Assembly: GCF_013626205.1 (NCBI RefSeq)
Contig: NZ_QHJE01000001.1
Coordinates: forward strand, 992,001 to 1,056,000
From: Hyphomicrobium methylovorum
Lineage (GTDB): Bacteria > Pseudomonadota > Alphaproteobacteria > Rhizobiales > Hyphomicrobiaceae
Direction of reading: 5' to 3'
DNA: 64,000 nucleotides
This document shows positions 1 to 9,754 of this stretch, one piece after another. The notes beneath the pieces were generated by a model. It searched no databases and was not told the DNA's origin. It saw only the letters and a list, made by a program, of their open reading frames with translations. Made by a program: the position numbers and the translations under genes. Within the stretch, counting starts at the first letter, position 1, and the number at the start of each line of letters is the position of its first letter.

Positions 1-1173
1 GGACGAGCTTTTTCCTGCGTCGCCCAACGGCTGTGTGTCGACGACAACTGGTCGCTCGCTTCTGGCGAGCGTCACGCAATCCTCAACGAATCTCGACATG
101 GACCGCTCGGCTTTCGTTTCTTTGAGATAATTGCACATCCCGCTATATAGCTGGGAATTTCCAATCATGCGCTTGACAGCGTCTGCCATTGAATCAGCAT
201 CAACACGCGCAGCTAATAGCCCGTTGACACCATCCTTCACTTGGTCAACGAGGCCGCCGACAGGTGTGGCAACCACGGGCAACTCAGCGCCGAAAGCAGT
301 CGCAGCGACTCCCGACTGGCTTGCCTCGATGTGGGACAATACGACGGCGTGATAACGCTTCAGCATCGCTCCAATCTCAGCCTCCGTGAGCCAACGGTTG
401 ACAACCTCGGCTCCCAAAATCGCAAGGCGCGCGACGTTTGGCCCGAGCGCACCCTCGCCGAACACGCCGACCTCGATCGCGATGCCTTCGTTGCGCAACA
501 GTTCGACCGTATCCAAGAACAGAGCCAGCCCTTTGTAAGGCATGATGCGGCCGAAGAACGCTAACCGCACCGGATCGCCTTTGTTCGGTAGCTGGCGCGT
601 GGCAAGCCCTCCGAAGTCGAGGTCGGGGTGGAACAAGCGGGCGATCTTTGTACGCGGAACCCCGGCTGCCGCGAGACGCCCGGCCACAGTCTCGCTCAGA
701 GTCAAAATGACATCGGCTTGGGTTATCGAGCGCTCAACGAGCAACTTGATTGAGGATGATCTGTAGTCGCCAGGATGGGTATCGGCATCGTGCACGACGA
801 CAGCGTAGCGAACTCCGCGCGCCTTTACGACCGGCATAACGAATGATGACCACGCGTGCGGCATCAGTTCGATAACCATCTCAACGCGATGGGTTGTCAC
901 GTAGTCGATTAACTGACGCTGCAATTGCGGTATACGCCATGCGTTCGTAAGCGCGCCCGCGTTAGTCTCGAACGTATCGACCAGTAAGAGACGGTCGCCC
1001 AGCTCTGCGAAAGCCGGAAGGCTTTCGTTCTGACGAGAAACACTGATGGCAGCATCTAAGCGATCATTGGACAAAGCCGCATGTGCCAGATCCAGTGCAA
1101 AGCGCGACAGCCCTCGCCGCCCCCAATAAAGAAAAAGAATGCGTACGGGCACGCTTACATCTCTTCCCAGCAT
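1..1173 (-). CDS. Glycosyltransferase family 4 (GT-B), 3' end cut by window edge
   Basis: Reading the minus strand from ATG at 1173 gives 391 codons without a stop up to base 1, so the C-terminus is outside the window. The protein begins with a Rossmann-like strand (VRILFLYWGRRGLSRF), has a central linker, and ends with the usual donor-site half: a strand/glycine segment RLAFFGRIMPYKG near residue 210 and the segment GAELPVVATPVGGLVDQVKDG near 315-335, typical of nucleotide-sugar binding in family 4. It likely adds a sugar to a cell-surface glycan in the cytoplasm. In-frame ATGs exist upstream at 1251 and 1284; 1173 was chosen because the first beta-strand follows it closely. It is transcribed away from the wecB-wzm-wzt operon. 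Sugar specificity cannot be told. Confidence 0.8.
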   Translation of the reverse strand, partial: MLGRDVSVPVRILFLYWGRRGLSRFALDLAHAALSNDRLDAAISVSRQNESLPAFAELGDRLLLVDTFETNAGALTNAWRIPQLQRQLIDYVTTHRVEMVIELMPHAWSSFVMPVVKARGVRYAVVVHDADTHPGDYRSSSIKLLVERSITQADVILTLSETVAGRLAAAGVPRTKIARLFHPDLDFGGLATRQLPNKGDPVRLAFFGRIMPYKGLALFLDTVELLRNEGIAIEVGVFGEGALGPNVARLAILGAEVVNRWLTEAEIGAMLKRYHAVVLSHIEASQSGVAATAFGAELPVVATPVGGLVDQVKDGVNGLLAARVDADSMADAVKRMIGNSQLYSGMCNYLKETKAERSMSRFVEDCVTLARSERPVVVDTQPLGDAGKSSS

Positions 1174-1794
1174 CGCAATAACCTTGGTGCCCCAGATCAC
1201 CCCGCGAGACCGGGGAGCAGCGTTCAAGATGATGAATTTCGCGGCCTCCATATTCGAGATTAGACAGCTTAGGAATCCCGCCATTTCGACGACTTGACAA
1301 TTTCGAGCGGCGTTGCCGAGTGCAATGTCGATTGCTGTAAGACAGGTCACCCTACTGGCGCTGAGGCCGGTGCCATGACAGCATGAGCCATGCCTTTTCT
1401 TCCGCTCGTCCAGTTTGACAAGGCCCACTCAGCAGGGTGTGCGCTTCGTCTAAAGTAGGAGAGGTATGTGACGCTCCAGTGACTCTAGAATTATTCCCGA
1501 GGCTTGCCTTAGCCCTCCATCCGAGGGTGCTCCGATTGTCAAAGGAGCTCTGCGTTCCTCGCGATAAGCTCATTCAGTCACATGCGGAGAGCCTCGCCGA
1601 ACGGCTATGTTGCAAGCGAAGCGGCCCAAATCTAAATAGTCGCGGCGACGGGTTGAGTATTGCGGCGGGCTGGAACTTGCGCGCTTAACTTCTTCGATCC
1701 TGGAGAACGTTCTTATCTTCGCCTGTGCGATTAACAGGGGTATCCGTCCTGCGCCTCGCGAAGAGCAGAAAACTTAAGCAATGCCGAGAGAAAC
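1174..1794. other. Intergenic region between divergent polysaccharide genes
   Basis: About 620 bases between the leftward glycosyltransferase and the rightward wecB operon. It should hold both promoters, but I see no convincing -35/-10 pair, operator or RNA gene. The short open frames here have no recognisable motif or good ribosome binding site. Confidence 0.5.
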
Positions 1795-2931
1795 ATGACG
1801 GCACATCGACCCAAGCGACTTGTTGTGGCGGCCGTGGTCGGTACTCGACCAGAAGCCATCAAGATGGCTCCGGTTATCAAAGCACTCCAATCTGCTAACT
1901 GGTGCGAATGTATTGTTGTTGCCACTGCTCAGCATCGCCAAATGCTGGACCAGGTGCTCGATCTATTTGGCATCAAAGTCGACATCGACCTTGACGTGAT
2001 GCGCGAGCGGCAGAGCTTACCAGCATTGACTGCGCGCTTGTTTGAAAGTCTGGACGCAGCTTTTCAAAAACAGAAGTTAGACCTTGTGCTCGCGCAGGGC
2101 GATACTACGACAGTAATGGTAGCGGCGATGATCGCGTTTTATCATCGTATACCGTTTGGTCATGTCGAAGCTGGATTGCGCACCGGCGACCTTAATAATC
2201 CCTTTCCTGAAGAAATGAATCGGGTTGTCGCTAGCCGGTTAGCCGCCCTGCATTTCACTCCGACAAAAAAAGCCGCTGATGCGCTTCTTAGGGAAGGCGT
2301 GCGTGAAGCAGATATCATTGTCACCGGTAACACCGTCATTGACGCTCTGCTCGAAGTGGCGAAGAGAGCGCCCGATCTGCCAATGACCTTGCCGGCAGGA
2401 CAGCGCTTAATTCTTCTTACCGCACATCGGCGAGAGAACTTTGGCGCCCCGAACGAACGTATCTTCTCCGCTATCAATCGGCTTATTAAGCGCCATCCGG
2501 ATATCGAAGTAATTTACCCGGTGCACTCCAATCCCAACGTCAAGAGAATTGCGCACGAGCGATTGGGTTCGACCCCGCGCGTGCACCTGCGCGATCCCCT
2601 CGATTACAATCAGCTTGTGGCGGTGATGAAGGCATCCGTGCTTATTCTAACCGATAGCGGCGGCATACAGGAGGAGGCTCCGGCGCTCGGAAAGCCAGTT
2701 CTGGTGCTACGTGAGCAAACTGAACGGCCAGAGGCAGTGGAGGCGGGGGTGGCGAAGCTCGTAGGTACGGATGAGGATACAATTGTCGACGAAACGACCC
2801 GGCTCCTTGAAGACGAAACCGCCTATCGTGCTATGGCGCAGGCAATTTCGCCATACGGGGACGGCAAAGCAGCTGGACGTATCGTGACGCGCATCTGGGA
2901 GCGATATGGTCGCGATGGGGACCAATCTTGA
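1795..2931 (+). CDS. wecB: UDP-N-acetylglucosamine 2-epimerase (non-hydrolysing)
   Basis: Interconverts UDP-GlcNAc and UDP-ManNAc in the cytoplasm, supplying ManNAc-type donors for surface polysaccharide. The 378-residue length fits the WecB/MnaA family. Visible family motifs are GTRPEAIKMAPVI near residues 17-29, the segment GHVEAGLRTGDLNNPFPEEMNR near 120-140, LLTAHRRENFG near 205-215, the HSNP segment, and the C-terminal LTDSGGIQEEAPALGKPVLVLR with REQTERPEA. The start is ATG at 1795 with a GAGAGAAAC stretch just before it. It is the first gene of a tightly packed operon; its end overlaps the next gene by 26 bases, so translation is probably coupled. The non-hydrolysing type is inferred from the intact family motifs. 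Confidence 0.93.
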   Translation: MTAHRPKRLVVAAVVGTRPEAIKMAPVIKALQSANWCECIVVATAQHRQMLDQVLDLFGIKVDIDLDVMRERQSLPALTARLFESLDAAFQKQKLDLVLAQGDTTTVMVAAMIAFYHRIPFGHVEAGLRTGDLNNPFPEEMNRVVASRLAALHFTPTKKAADALLREGVREADIIVTGNTVIDALLEVAKRAPDLPMTLPAGQRLILLTAHRRENFGAPNERIFSAINRLIKRHPDIEVIYPVHSNPNVKRIAHERLGSTPRVHLRDPLDYNQLVAVMKASVLILTDSGGIQEEAPALGKPVLVLREQTERPEAVEAGVAKLVGTDEDTIVDETTRLLEDETAYRAMAQAISPYGDGKAAGRIVTRIWERYGRDGDQS

Positions 2932-3835
2932 CCAAAATCCTACAACTAGTGATGCGTCCGACGCCATACCGGACAAGAGCCGCACTGTGATTGATCGCCA
3001 ACCGAAATCCTACGCGCGTTGGAATCCACTCAGCATGGCGAGTGACCTTTGGCTGCGCCGCCATCTTCTTATCGCTATGACAAGACGAGAAATTGAAAGT
3101 CGCTATAAGGGATCGTACGGAGGTGTAGTTTGGTACGTAGTCAATAATCTCGCGCTACTTGCCATCTATTCTTTCGTATTTGGAGTAGTTTTCAAAGCCC
3201 GTTGGCAGTCAGTTGGCGTGGATTCCAATCAGTCGAACACAAGCTCTGCGTTGTCTCTTTTCGTCGGCTTGCTCGTTTTTAATATTATTGCCGAAACCGC
3301 TAACCGCGCTCCAAATCTTCTCGTTGCCCAAGTTAATTACGTCAAGAAGGTCGTTTTCCCGCTGGAGATTCTGCCCGTAATTTCACTAGGGGCTGCGCTT
3401 TTCAACGCCGCGATCGGGCTGGTTGTACTTATCGTCCTCGGCTTGGTTTTGGGAACACCCGTGTCATGGAAGATCATTTACTTCCCGGTGATTGTGACCC
3501 CAGTGGTGTTGTTCTCACTGGGCCTGTCTTGGTTCCTTGCCTCGCTTGGGGTTTATGTTCGCGATACAGCGCAGATCGTCGGACTCGGAGTTACGATGCT
3601 AATGTTCCTTACGCCAATATTCTATTCAGTTAGCATGCTTCCCGACGGCTGGAGCACATTGCTCAACGCCAATCCGCTTACTCTCCCGGTGGAGGAGATG
3701 CGCGCTGCCATTCTCTACGGCCGCGATCCGGATTTTTCTGGTCTTGCCATCCTCACAATCGTCGGCCTCATAGTGGCTTGGCTTGGACGGGTGTGGTTTG
3801 AGATGACCCGACAAGGTTTTGCCGATGTCATCTGA
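2906..3835 (+). CDS. wzm: Polysaccharide export ABC transporter permease (Wzm/KpsM type)
   Basis: Inner-membrane permease of an ABC-2 type exporter that carries a lipid-linked or completed polysaccharide across the cytoplasmic membrane. The 309-residue protein has a hydrophilic N-terminus of about 55 residues, then the family segment MTRREIESRYKGSYGGVVW, and about six hydrophobic segments (roughly residues 75-95, 110-130, 150-180, 190-220, 225-245, 280-300). It lies inside a wecB-wzm-wzt arrangement and overlaps its ATPase by 17 bases. ATG at 2915 is an alternative start. The transported glycan is unknown. Confidence 0.88.
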   Translation: MVAMGTNLDQNPTTSDASDAIPDKSRTVIDRQPKSYARWNPLSMASDLWLRRHLLIAMTRREIESRYKGSYGGVVWYVVNNLALLAIYSFVFGVVFKARWQSVGVDSNQSNTSSALSLFVGLLVFNIIAETANRAPNLLVAQVNYVKKVVFPLEILPVISLGAALFNAAIGLVVLIVLGLVLGTPVSWKIIYFPVIVTPVVLFSLGLSWFLASLGVYVRDTAQIVGLGVTMLMFLTPIFYSVSMLPDGWSTLLNANPLTLPVEEMRAAILYGRDPDFSGLAILTIVGLIVAWLGRVWFEMTRQGFADVI

Positions 3836-5120
3836 AGTGGCGATCGAGGTCGAGGGACTCGGAAAATCGTACTTCATCTACGAACGCCCCGAGGATCGTC
3901 TCAAGCAGATGATCGTGCCGAAGCTCCGGCGGCTTATCGGGAGAGCACCCCGATTGTATTACAGCGAGTTCTGGGCGCTAAAAAACATCTCCTTTTCAGT
4001 TGGACGCGGCGAGACGGTTGGCATCATCGGCCGCAACGGTTCGGGCAAATCGACCCTTCTGCAGCTAATCGTCGGCACATTGTCAGCAACCACGGGAAGC
4101 GTGCACTCTCGCGGTCGCATCGCCGCGCTCCTCGAACTTGGTGCAGGATTCAATCCGGAATTCACGGGCCGTGAGAATGCTCTATTGAATGCGACCATCC
4201 TTGGCCTTTCCAATAGTGAAGCCCAAGCGCGCATGGCGGAAATAGTGGCGTTCGCTGACATCGGTGAATTCTTCGATCGGCCCGTGAAAACATACTCAAG
4301 CGGCATGTTCGTGCGTGTTGCTTTTGCTGTGCAGGCGTGCATTGAGCCCGATATTCTTGTGGTCGACGAAGCACTGGCCGTAGGTGATGAGAAATTTCAA
4401 CGTAAGTGTTTTGATCGTCTCGAAAAGCTGCGGAAGAATGGAACATCGATCCTTCTCGTTACTCATTCAGCGACTACGATCGAACGGTTTTGCCAGCGTG
4501 CGCTTTTGCTGCATCAAGGCGAACTGCACAATATCGGGCCCAGCAACCAAATCGTAGATCAATACCATGCGCTTCTCTACGCCGATCGTGTGGCCTATGC
4601 CTCGCTCCGCGCGAAGGGAGCGGCTACGCTAACTCCACCTGTATCTGATCCCGAGTCCACACAAGCAGATGCGGAAACAAGCGAGTCGCGCGCTACTATT
4701 CTCTCGGTGCGATTGTTGAATGACTCGGGCATCACCTGCGAGCATTTCACGCCCGGCCAAAGCGCCCGAGTCGAGCTAAAGATAAAGTGCAGCAGTTACG
4801 TCCCCGAGATGCAAATCGGAATCAAAATCAGAACCGTGGAGGGTGTTTTTGCTTTCGGAACCAGTACACTTTACCACGCTCGCAATGTCGTTGCAGTGGA
4901 GAGTGACGAAGTTATTGGTGTCGTATTCCAAATTGCACTCAACCTTTGCGAGGATGCCTACTTCATAAGCGTGGCTGTTGCCGGTGCTTCGATCTCCGGT
5001 GACATGCGGTATCTCGACAAACAGACGGATGTTCTGTTCTTTCGGATCGCTGAGCCGAGGGTGAGAGCTGGAGGCATCGCTTTTCTGCCGGTCAACATAG
5101 AAATTGAGAGGCGAGCGTAA
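3819..5120 (+). CDS. wzt: Polysaccharide export ABC transporter ATPase with C-terminal glycan-binding domain (Wzt type)
   Basis: Powers the Wzm permease. Walker A (GRNGSGKST) lies near residues 71-79, the signature region is the SSGMFVRVAFAVQ stretch near 160-172, and Walker B is ILVVDEALAVGD near 178-190. After the nucleotide-binding domain (about 1-255) comes an extra domain of about 150 residues (roughly 285-433), rich in beta-strands. In the Wzt family this extension recognises the non-reducing end of the finished O-polysaccharide; its presence here suggests chain-end-dependent export, which is inference. ATG at 3825 is an alternative start. The next gene begins two bases after the stop. 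Confidence 0.9.
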   Translation: MPMSSEVAIEVEGLGKSYFIYERPEDRLKQMIVPKLRRLIGRAPRLYYSEFWALKNISFSVGRGETVGIIGRNGSGKSTLLQLIVGTLSATTGSVHSRGRIAALLELGAGFNPEFTGRENALLNATILGLSNSEAQARMAEIVAFADIGEFFDRPVKTYSSGMFVRVAFAVQACIEPDILVVDEALAVGDEKFQRKCFDRLEKLRKNGTSILLVTHSATTIERFCQRALLLHQGELHNIGPSNQIVDQYHALLYADRVAYASLRAKGAATLTPPVSDPESTQADAETSESRATILSVRLLNDSGITCEHFTPGQSARVELKIKCSSYVPEMQIGIKIRTVEGVFAFGTSTLYHARNVVAVESDEVIGVVFQIALNLCEDAYFISVAVAGASISGDMRYLDKQTDVLFFRIAEPRVRAGGIAFLPVNIEIERRA

Positions 5121-5122
5121 CG

Positions 5123-8100
5123 ATGCGCCTATTGACGGTGTACGATGATTTCAGCCGGGGAGGGTTGGAAAGTCAGATAGAGGGCCAAGCGCGGGCGCTT
5201 GCTTCACACGGGGTGGAGATGTTCCTCGCCAGCGGAGGATCAGTCGATGAAGTGAAACCCGGACTCTTCAAAGCAAGTATAGGAGGACTATTTCTCTCTA
5301 GCTCCACGTCGTTCCGGCAACTGCGCGAAACACTAACGCAGATGGCCGAGTTTATTTGCGCACACAATATAACGGCGATTCATGCGCATCCATTCTACAG
5401 CAACGTCGTCGGAGCGTTAGTCGCGCAGGCTACACAACTGCCGTTTGTGCTGACACTCCATGGCCCTGTTTCGCTAACCAGCATGAAGGGTCACGTTCTT
5501 GAACTATTATTTCGCGGGGTTGTTTTGCCTGCGGCCGGCAACGTTTTCTGCGTCTCACGCGAGGTGGAACTTATTTGTCAGGCCAATGCGGTTTGCCGGA
5601 CCCACATTCTACCCAACGCAGTGCAGATTCCGGAACAAGCGATTGAGCGATGCAGCTCGCTCGATGGACCCTGGATGTGGGCGGGACGGATCGATAGTTC
5701 CAAGGTGGTGGGTCTCATGGATCTCATTACCAAGATGGACAGTGCACGGAGGCAGTTACACATTTACGGCGATGGCCCGGCGAAGCCCTATCTTTTGGAC
5801 TTTTTGAATAAGGGTGGTTTTGATTTCGTCGAGCTGCGCGGATGGAATAATTCGCTGCCGGAAATTATGCGGGACTATTCGCTTGTCGCGGGTATGGGAC
5901 GCGTAATCCTGGAAGCAGCGGCACGGGACCGAGCCTGCCTGTTGGTTGGCTACGACGGTGTCAAAGGACTCCTTGACCGCCAACGGTTGGAGCAGGCCGG
6001 TTTCTGGAATTATTCCGGCCGCGGGTTCGCAACCGTAAATCGGGAGCAATTGGAGACCGAACTCGATAAAGGGCAGGACAAGTTTGGCAATCGCGAATTG
6101 TCGGAATGGGTGCGGAGCGAGCGATCGGAAGCTGCTGTCTGGCAGCAATTTTTAACCGCATTTCCTGTCGAACCGACACGCGAGCCAACGCTTGCCGTGA
6201 TTCTCGAAGCGTTGCGTATGAAGGGTGTCAGCGACGCTGAGGTTTGGAACTCACTTGAGTTTGCGGAACTGCTCGAGGGGCTGCTCAGTAATTCTCACAT
6301 CGCTGGGCAAAATAGTATTCAAGTGGCGCAGCAGAAGCGGGACCGACGGCTCTCCGCAGCTGAACACGCCTTGCAGCAAGAGATGGAAGGTTCTGCCGCG
6401 CTGAGAACCGCTCTTGCGAAAGCTGAAGAGCTGAACTCTACCCTCGCCGTGCGTCTCGCAGACTTCGAGCTAACGCAGCAAAAGGATGCTGCACAAGCAG
6501 CGGCCTTAAAGGCCTCACTAGCGACCGCGGAAAAAAAGAATTCCGATCTTGCTATCCGCCTAGAAAATGAAGCCGTGTCCAACGCCCAGCTTCGCGAGCA
6601 ATTTGCGAACACCGATTTCGAAAGAAATCAGTGGGAGTTCCAATGTAACGAGATGGCAAGATCGACATCGTGGAGAGCGACGCACCCTTTTCGGTTGGCT
6701 TCCAGTGCGGCGCGGCTGTTGGCGTCGAAACCGCAAGCAACGCGGACGCGCCTCTCGCACGTTATCCGTCTGATCCGTCGGGACGGGCTAATTGGCGCTT
6801 TGACCTGGACGCATAACCGACTGTCTCTTGGTTCTGTAACCCCAAACCAATCCTCTGCAAGCCTTAGCGGCGGGCACGAATTCACAGCGGGTGTTCCGCA
6901 ATCCGCTTCGACGCTTTCGTCGGCCTTTACGATGATTGAGGAGCCGTTCGATCCCTACGCACTGATTGATCCACTCAAGCCCATCCGTTTCGACGTCATC
7001 AACAAGCCGTTCAGCGGATCGTGCCTTCCATTCAGTTGTGTGACAACCGTTAGGAATGAGGCGGAATCAATTGTCGAATTTCTGGATTCTCTAGCAAAGC
7101 AGACAGTTCGACCGCACCAGCTTGTCGTGGTCGACGGCGGCAGTACGGACAGAACAATCGAATTGGTGAGACGCTGGAGTGTCTCCGCTCCCTTCGAGGT
7201 AAATCTGGTCGAGGCCGGCAAGGTCAACATAGCGCGGGGGAGAAATATCGGAGTCGAGAAGGTCGCGACGGGCATCATCGTATTTATCGACGCCGGCTCG
7301 GTGTTGAAGCCAGATTTTTGCAAGGAATTGGTCGGAGCCTTCAGCACAGTTCGAGATCTCGATGTCGCCTGTGGTCTATACGAGGCTTCCATTCAGAACG
7401 AGTATTCCAAACAATTCGTCTGGGATTTTGACACGATCGACTTCTCGACATTCCTACCATCGGCGCGGGCATTCGCGGTGAAAACCGAAACTTTTCGAAT
7501 GACGAATGGCTTTCCCGAATACCTCACCAAAACCGGAGAGGACACGCTCTTTGCGATTCAGTTGCGACAAGCGTCGAAGCATTGGGCAGTCTGTAGCCTA
7601 GCGCGGGTGATATGGGACGCACCGTCCAACGCCGAACAAGCCAGTCTGCTCTCTTATCAATACGCTAGTGGCGATGGCGAGTCCGGTTATGGCGACTTCA
7701 GGGCTTACCCAATCGCGCTCGCCCGCGATGCCAGCAACACTTGGCTCCCACAAACCTGGATCGACGGCTACCTTGCGGGGCGCTCGCAACGTGCCCTGAT
7801 TGATGTGGAGCGCCGGGGAATCGACCAGCTAGTGGTGATATTGTCCGGCGTTCCCTTCACCGATTCTGGTGGCGGTCAGAGATGCAGCCAGATGGCAATG
7901 GCGTTCGCTCGCCGCAATTGCAAGGTGGTGTTTGTCAATATCTACCCCAGTTTCGAAGAACGCCGCAAACTCTACTTCGACATCGATTTATCGCTTTTCG
8001 AGTTTTATGCACTTCGGGATTTCAGTGCAGATAATTTGGCGGATCGCTATGATCGGTTCGAGAACCTATCTGTAATGGTGATTTCGGAATTTCCCCATCC

Positions 8101-9754
8101 CAGTCTGTTGCCGGTGATCGACGTTCTCAAGTCGAGGTTCAAAGACAGAATCACAACCGTCTACGATTACATCGACAACTGGCAGACTTCACTCGGATGG
8201 GAATGGTACAACGAAGCGATTGAGCATCGTTTCATCCGGCAATCCGACGTTCTCGTTGCTTCGGCAAAAACGCTTCAAGAGCGCCTTGTGGAGCGCAGCG
8301 GTCGCAATGTTGCACTGATTGAGAATGCCGTAAACGACCGGCTATTCTTTCGGCAATCGTCGCTCGAACGTCCTAGTGATTTGCCGAAGGGTCGCAATGT
8401 TGTTCTCTACACTGGCGCCATGTGGGGCGACTGGTTCGACTGGGACCTTTTGTGCGCCTGCGCCAAGAGATTGCCGAGTTTTGATTTCGTAATGGTTGGC
8501 GGAGTAAATCCCGAACGACAAACGGAAATCTCCCAAGAACTAGAGAATGTCCATTTTCTCGGACTTAAGCCTCAGCGAGAGCTGCCAGCTTATCTTCTCC
8601 ACGCCAATGTTGGAATTATCCCGTTCATTCCAGGAGACGTCACCAACTTTGTAAATCCTTTAAAAGTTTATGAGTACGTCGCCATGGGCCTGCCTGTGGT
8701 CGCCACGCAAATGGCTGGGATTCCAAACATTCCTGGAGTGAGTATTTCGCCATCCGTCGACGGATTTGCCGACGCCATAAAGAGTTGGATGGAAATCAAT
8801 CCACCTCGCGAAGAGATGGAACGTTTCACAAAGTCCAACAATTGGGACACACGCATTCTAGACCTACTCGGCCTCGGCGGCATCGCAATTCTAGACGACA
8901 TCACGAACTCGGCACCAGCTAATCCGAACGACAACAAGAAGTGCTGGCCAGGTGTCCTAGATCTGTCAGCGCCTGTCTCCCAGGCTGCTGCCACCGCATT
9001 GTCGCGCGTGGGCGCAAGTCCACTCCACGAAGCTGAGTTCGAGATCTTTCGCTATTTCACGAGGCACAACGATCTCATCCTCGACGTAGGTGCGAATAGT
9101 GGTCAGTCGATCGTGTCTATACGGACTGTCGCCCCTTTCACTCCCATCAAGGCATTTGAGCCCAATACCTTGCTTGCGCCTATTCTAGAGGAAGTAGCGA
9201 CCAAACTCGGCTCTGTCGAGATCTTCGACTTTGGATTAGGGGCGGAAGAGTCGGAGCGGACACTTTTCACTCCGATAATCGATGGCTATGCGATCACGCC
9301 TCTGGCTTCGATGGATCTACCGACGCTGAAATCTAGTCAGCAACTCAAATATATGCGCGACATGGCGTCCGATGGTCGAGTCATGTTTCTGCGCTCCAAC
9401 TCCGTCGTCAGGCCAGGGGATAGTCTCGATCTAAAGCCGACTGCGATAAAGATTGACGTAGAAGGTTTCGAAAGAGAGGTGGTTCGAGGGCTGATGAGGA
9501 CATTAAGAACTTCCAAGGCGCTTTTGCTAGTTGAAAAAAGCCGGTCGATTCTTGATGTTGGGACAATACTGCGGGAAATCGGCTATATTGCAATGCAGCT
9601 GCAAAAAGATGGGATGTCCGCGCATGTCCTCGAACTTTCTAACGCGCCGACGATTCCCTTAAATGTAGTATTCGCGCACGAAGATCAACTTGATGAGTTG
9701 GCTTCAAGAGGCTTGCGCATCCAGTATACGAAGCAAAGTGTTGCACGCTCATGA
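5123..9754 (+). CDS. Giant multidomain protein: GT4, coiled coil, GT2, GT4 and FkbM methyltransferase
   Basis: A single 1543-residue reading frame with five recognisable parts. Residues 1-350 are a family 4 glycosyltransferase (starts RLLTVYDDFSRGGLESQIEGQ; donor-site half at 180-300). Residues 400-505 are a charged Ala/Gln/Glu-rich coiled coil. Residues 635-830 are a family 2 glycosyltransferase (CVTTVRNEAES, then VVVDGGSTDRT, then FIDAGSV). Residues 895-1250 are a second family 4 domain (VVILSGVPFTDSGGGQR; FVNPLKVYEYVAMGLPVVAT). Residues 1300-1480 are an FkbM-type methyltransferase (DLILDVGANSGQS; IKIDVEGFE). It probably assembles and O-methylates, perhaps caps, the polysaccharide exported by the adjacent Wzm/Wzt. 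The next gene overlaps its stop by four bases. Domain calls are strong; linkages and order of action are unknown. Confidence 0.88.
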   Translation: MRLLTVYDDFSRGGLESQIEGQARALASHGVEMFLASGGSVDEVKPGLFKASIGGLFLSSSTSFRQLRETLTQMAEFICAHNITAIHAHPFYSNVVGALVAQATQLPFVLTLHGPVSLTSMKGHVLELLFRGVVLPAAGNVFCVSREVELICQANAVCRTHILPNAVQIPEQAIERCSSLDGPWMWAGRIDSSKVVGLMDLITKMDSARRQLHIYGDGPAKPYLLDFLNKGGFDFVELRGWNNSLPEIMRDYSLVAGMGRVILEAAARDRACLLVGYDGVKGLLDRQRLEQAGFWNYSGRGFATVNREQLETELDKGQDKFGNRELSEWVRSERSEAAVWQQFLTAFPVEPTREPTLAVILEALRMKGVSDAEVWNSLEFAELLEGLLSNSHIAGQNSIQVAQQKRDRRLSAAEHALQQEMEGSAALRTALAKAEELNSTLAVRLADFELTQQKDAAQAAALKASLATAEKKNSDLAIRLENEAVSNAQLREQFANTDFERNQWEFQCNEMARSTSWRATHPFRLASSAARLLASKPQATRTRLSHVIRLIRRDGLIGALTWTHNRLSLGSVTPNQSSASLSGGHEFTAGVPQSASTLSSAFTMIEEPFDPYALIDPLKPIRFDVINKPFSGSCLPFSCVTTVRNEAESIVEFLDSLAKQTVRPHQLVVVDGGSTDRTIELVRRWSVSAPFEVNLVEAGKVNIARGRNIGVEKVATGIIVFIDAGSVLKPDFCKELVGAFSTVRDLDVACGLYEASIQNEYSKQFVWDFDTIDFSTFLPSARAFAVKTETFRMTNGFPEYLTKTGEDTLFAIQLRQASKHWAVCSLARVIWDAPSNAEQASLLSYQYASGDGESGYGDFRAYPIALARDASNTWLPQTWIDGYLAGRSQRALIDVERRGIDQLVVILSGVPFTDSGGGQRCSQMAMAFARRNCKVVFVNIYPSFEERRKLYFDIDLSLFEFYALRDFSADNLADRYDRFENLSVMVISEFPHPSLLPVIDVLKSRFKDRITTVYDYIDNWQTSLGWEWYNEAIEHRFIRQSDVLVASAKTLQERLVERSGRNVALIENAVNDRLFFRQSSLERPSDLPKGRNVVLYTGAMWGDWFDWDLLCACAKRLPSFDFVMVGGVNPERQTEISQELENVHFLGLKPQRELPAYLLHANVGIIPFIPGDVTNFVNPLKVYEYVAMGLPVVATQMAGIPNIPGVSISPSVDGFADAIKSWMEINPPREEMERFTKSNNWDTRILDLLGLGGIAILDDITNSAPANPNDNKKCWPGVLDLSAPVSQAAATALSRVGASPLHEAEFEIFRYFTRHNDLILDVGANSGQSIVSIRTVAPFTPIKAFEPNTLLAPILEEVATKLGSVEIFDFGLGAEESERTLFTPIIDGYAITPLASMDLPTLKSSQQLKYMRDMASDGRVMFLRSNSVVRPGDSLDLKPTAIKIDVEGFEREVVRGLMRTLRTSKALLLVEKSRSILDVGTILREIGYIAMQLQKDGMSAHVLELSNAPTIPLNVVFAHEDQLDELASRGLRIQYTKQSVARS

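Noticed and set aside
1437-1688. 83-codon frame in the gap before wecB
   Set aside because: No recognisable motif or ribosome site; composition is like non-coding DNA.
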